Assembly: GCA_003450125.1 (NCBI GenBank)
Contig: DMFR01000315.1
Span: forward strand, 1,146-9,781
DNA length: 8,636 nucleotides
From: Prolixibacteraceae bacterium
Lineage (GTDB): Bacteria; Bacteroidota; Bacteroidia; Bacteroidales; Prolixibacteraceae
Reading direction: 5' to 3'
Part shown: positions 7,053 to 8,636 of the stretch, piece by piece
Layout: each line of letters starts with the position of its first letter
Position numbering within the stretch: position 1 is the stretch's first letter
The notes under the pieces: model-generated
Databases searched by the model: none
The model's input: the letters and a program-made list of their open reading frames with translations, nothing else
What the model was told of the DNA's origin: nothing
Made by a program: the position numbers and the translations under genes

Positions 7053-7078
7053 TTGGGCAGAAAAGTTTGCTACTTTTA
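7053..7078 (+). promoter_or_regulatory. Candidate promoter of the phosphatase-permease unit
   Basis: TACTTTTA at 7071-7078 matches TAnnTTTG at all but the last position and lies 23 bases before the ATG. TTG at 7053-7055 could be the -33 element, at a somewhat short spacing of 15. The stretch TTTGCTACTTTT (7066-7077) is nearly identical to TTTGCTAATTTT (1629-1640) before the CotH-type gene, which supports both as promoters. Confidence 0.35.
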
Positions 7079-7101
7079 CAGACTTAAAAAAGTTGTACTG
7101 A

Positions 7102-7710
7102 ATGAAACTTGAAATACATCCACAGGCAAAAGCCCTGATTTTTGACCTTGATGGTACTTTGTCTGATTCTCTTCCGGTTCATATTGCAAGCTGGCATGTG
7201 GTTTGCGAAAAATTGAATTGTACATTTGATGAACATATCCTGGTTGAGATGACCGGGATGCCTACCATCAGTTTTGCCGAGCGGATAAAAAAGGAAAACA
7301 ATCTGGGGATAGCGGCTGAAGTGATTGTGAAAATGAAACAACAGGAGTTTTGGAGAAATATCAACCACATAAAGCCACATGATGCTGTAATTAAACTGAT
7401 GAAAAGCGCTCATGGTAAAATTCCAATGGCTGTAGGTACGGGTGCCAGCCGTCAAAGTGCCATGTTGCAGATGAAAGAATTGGAAATTGATCATTTCTTT
7501 GAGGTGATTGTAACGGCTGATGATGTTGACCGCCATAAGCCTGAACCGGATACTTTCTTGAAGTGTGCCCAGATGCTGAAGGTGGATCCACATTATTGCC
7601 AGGTGTTTGAGGATGGTGAGTTGGGAATGCTGGCCGCCCACACTGCTGGAATGTTATTGACCGATGTAAGGCCATTTGTGACTGGTCCCTTTGCGGCAAC
7701 TCAAGATTGA
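7102..7710 (+). CDS. yqaB: HAD-superfamily sugar-phosphate phosphatase, YqaB / beta-phosphoglucomutase-like
   Basis: This 202-residue protein has all four HAD motifs: FDLDGTLSDS with nucleophile D15 and general acid/base D17, VGTGAS with T113, RHKPEPDTF with K146, and FEDGELG with E170 and D171. The inserted segment at about 22-90 is the small helical cap of the beta-phosphoglucomutase-like subfamily. From recall, the sequence resembles E. coli YqaB along the length, notably PMAVGTG, KPEPDTFLKCAQ and FEDGELGMLAAHTAGM. YqaB hydrolyses fructose-1-phosphate and related sugar phosphates. The true substrate here is not determined, and a beta-phosphoglucomutase role is an alternative. The ATG directly follows an in-frame TGA, so no longer start exists. 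A permease gene follows after 43 bases without a terminator, suggesting an operon. Confidence 0.88.
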   Translation: MKLEIHPQAKALIFDLDGTLSDSLPVHIASWHVVCEKLNCTFDEHILVEMTGMPTISFAERIKKENNLGIAAEVIVKMKQQEFWRNINHIKPHDAVIKLMKSAHGKIPMAVGTGASRQSAMLQMKELEIDHFFEVIVTADDVDRHKPEPDTFLKCAQMLKVDPHYCQVFEDGELGMLAAHTAGMLLTDVRPFVTGPFAATQD

Positions 7711-7753
7711 TACTATCAATTATTGATTTACACAACAATTTCAGTCTACCAAA

Positions 7754-8636
7754 ATGTTACAGTTCCTCTCCGCTTTTCAATCCATAGGTCCATTGTTTCT
7801 TGTCATTTTTGTGGGAATGATCGTCAGTCGTAATAAGGCGGTGAACAATCAATGGCTTGAAATACTGAACAATTATGCGCTTTGGATTGGTTTCCCTGCA
7901 CTCATTTTAGTTGCCTTGTCCCGTCTTGAGTGGAATATGCAGTTATATGGCAACCTGGTAGTATGGAATTCTGCCCGCATTGTTTTTTCCATGCTGATGG
8001 TATTTCCTGTATCCTTACTTTTGAAATTGAAAAACAGCACCCGCCGCACTTTGTTTCTGGCTGTGTCTTATGGGAATGTGGCTTATTTAGGCATTCCTGT
8101 TTTAAAAAGTGCCTTTGGCGATCATATCCTTCCCGAAGCCACCATGATTTCTGCTGTGTATGTTTTTTGGTTATTTACCCTTGGAATTTTTCTGGTAGAA
8201 TATTTTGGAGATCACAAAGTGCATTTGCAGGAACTGTTGATCCGATTAATTACAAATCCTTTGCTCATTGCCGTTTTTGTTGGCTTGTTTATCGCAGTCA
8301 ATCATTTAATGCTCCCTCAAATTGTGATGAGTGGACTGGATATCTTCGCCAATTCGGTTACTGCAGTTGTGCTTTTTTCTCTTGGTTTGTTTATGGGAAA
8401 ACAACCTGTTGGAAAGCTAATGGATTGGTTACCAGTATTGTCTTTCAGTGTGGTGATTCTTTTTGGGTTGCCCTTCTTGTTTTTGATGGTTTCAAGACCA
8501 TTTATTGATCTTTCCTATAGTAGGACCTGGATAATGGAATCAGCCATGCCGATGGGTTTAACAGCCTATGCGCTCTGCCTGAAATACAAACTGAATACAG
8601 AATTCGCCTCAAGGGCAGTTGTATTAAGTACTTTGC
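7754..8636 (+). CDS. AEC-family permease (auxin efflux carrier type), C-terminus cut by the right edge
   Basis: The frame is open from the ATG at 7754 to the window end, giving 294 residues. Family members are usually about 300-320 residues, so only the last few are missing. The protein is hydrophobic throughout and fits roughly ten membrane helices in two halves. Family-typical stretches are GNVAYLGIPVL (107-117), following the first-half helices, and ESAMPMGLTAYALCLKYKL (262-280), which matches the conserved ESAMP region before the last helices. AEC proteins are secondary transporters in the inner membrane. Some bacterial members move malate or other organic acids, but substrates are mostly unknown, and this one cannot be assigned. 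The gene begins 43 bases after the phosphatase gene on the same strand and is probably co-transcribed. No Shine-Dalgarno sequence is visible. Confidence 0.9.
   Translation, partial: MLQFLSAFQSIGPLFLVIFVGMIVSRNKAVNNQWLEILNNYALWIGFPALILVALSRLEWNMQLYGNLVVWNSARIVFSMLMVFPVSLLLKLKNSTRRTLFLAVSYGNVAYLGIPVLKSAFGDHILPEATMISAVYVFWLFTLGIFLVEYFGDHKVHLQELLIRLITNPLLIAVFVGLFIAVNHLMLPQIVMSGLDIFANSVTAVVLFSLGLFMGKQPVGKLMDWLPVLSFSVVILFGLPFLFLMVSRPFIDLSYSRTWIMESAMPMGLTAYALCLKYKLNTEFASRAVVLSTL

Noticed and set aside
7084..7738. Long minus-strand open frames opposite the phosphatase gene
   Set aside because: They are antisense shadows of a gene with all four HAD motifs and show no protein-like features of their own.
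7930..8508. A 192-codon plus-strand frame
   Set aside because: It overlaps the AEC permease in another frame and is rich in Cys, Trp and His without domain character. The permease frame is open throughout and carries family motifs.

Overview
The window looks like chromosomal DNA of a Bacteroidota bacterium (class-level guess: Bacteroidia or a close relative). The reasons are two secreted proteins with type IX secretion (T9SS) C-terminal sorting domains, a membrane-anchored LytTR regulator, AT-rich spacers, starts without Shine-Dalgarno sequences, and a TAnnTTTG-type -7 element before one gene. No tRNA, rRNA, CRISPR array or recognisable insertion sequence was found.

Left part, minus strand: the first 93 residues of a membrane fatty acid desaturase run off the left edge. 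Upstream of it, on the same strand, lies a complete four-helix membrane protein with a LytTR DNA-binding domain. Centre, plus strand: a 276-base divergent spacer leads into an 1183-residue secreted mosaic protein built around a CotH kinase-like domain. Its other modules are lamin-tail domains, a galactose-binding-like sandwich, a chitobiase-type C-terminal domain, an InlB-like repeat and a T9SS tail. It ends at a textbook terminator.

An 810-base stretch without a convincing gene follows (about 5290-6099). It is rich in inverted repeats, including a 12-bp perfect palindrome, a set of competing hairpins, a 73-base compound stem-loop and a terminator-like hairpin that ends no visible gene. This is the best candidate here for something undescribed, possibly a small RNA or a structured leader. 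It precedes a second, small T9SS cargo protein with a jelly-roll-like binding module and its own strong terminator.

Right part, plus strand: a YqaB-like HAD sugar-phosphate phosphatase and, 43 bases on, an AEC-family (auxin efflux carrier type) permease that is cut by the right edge. They probably form one transcription unit.

Two themes can be inferred. One is cell-envelope lipid state (membrane-bound regulator beside a desaturase). The other is T9SS export of surface or extracellular proteins (CotH mosaic plus jelly-roll protein). The phosphatase and permease look like ordinary metabolism.
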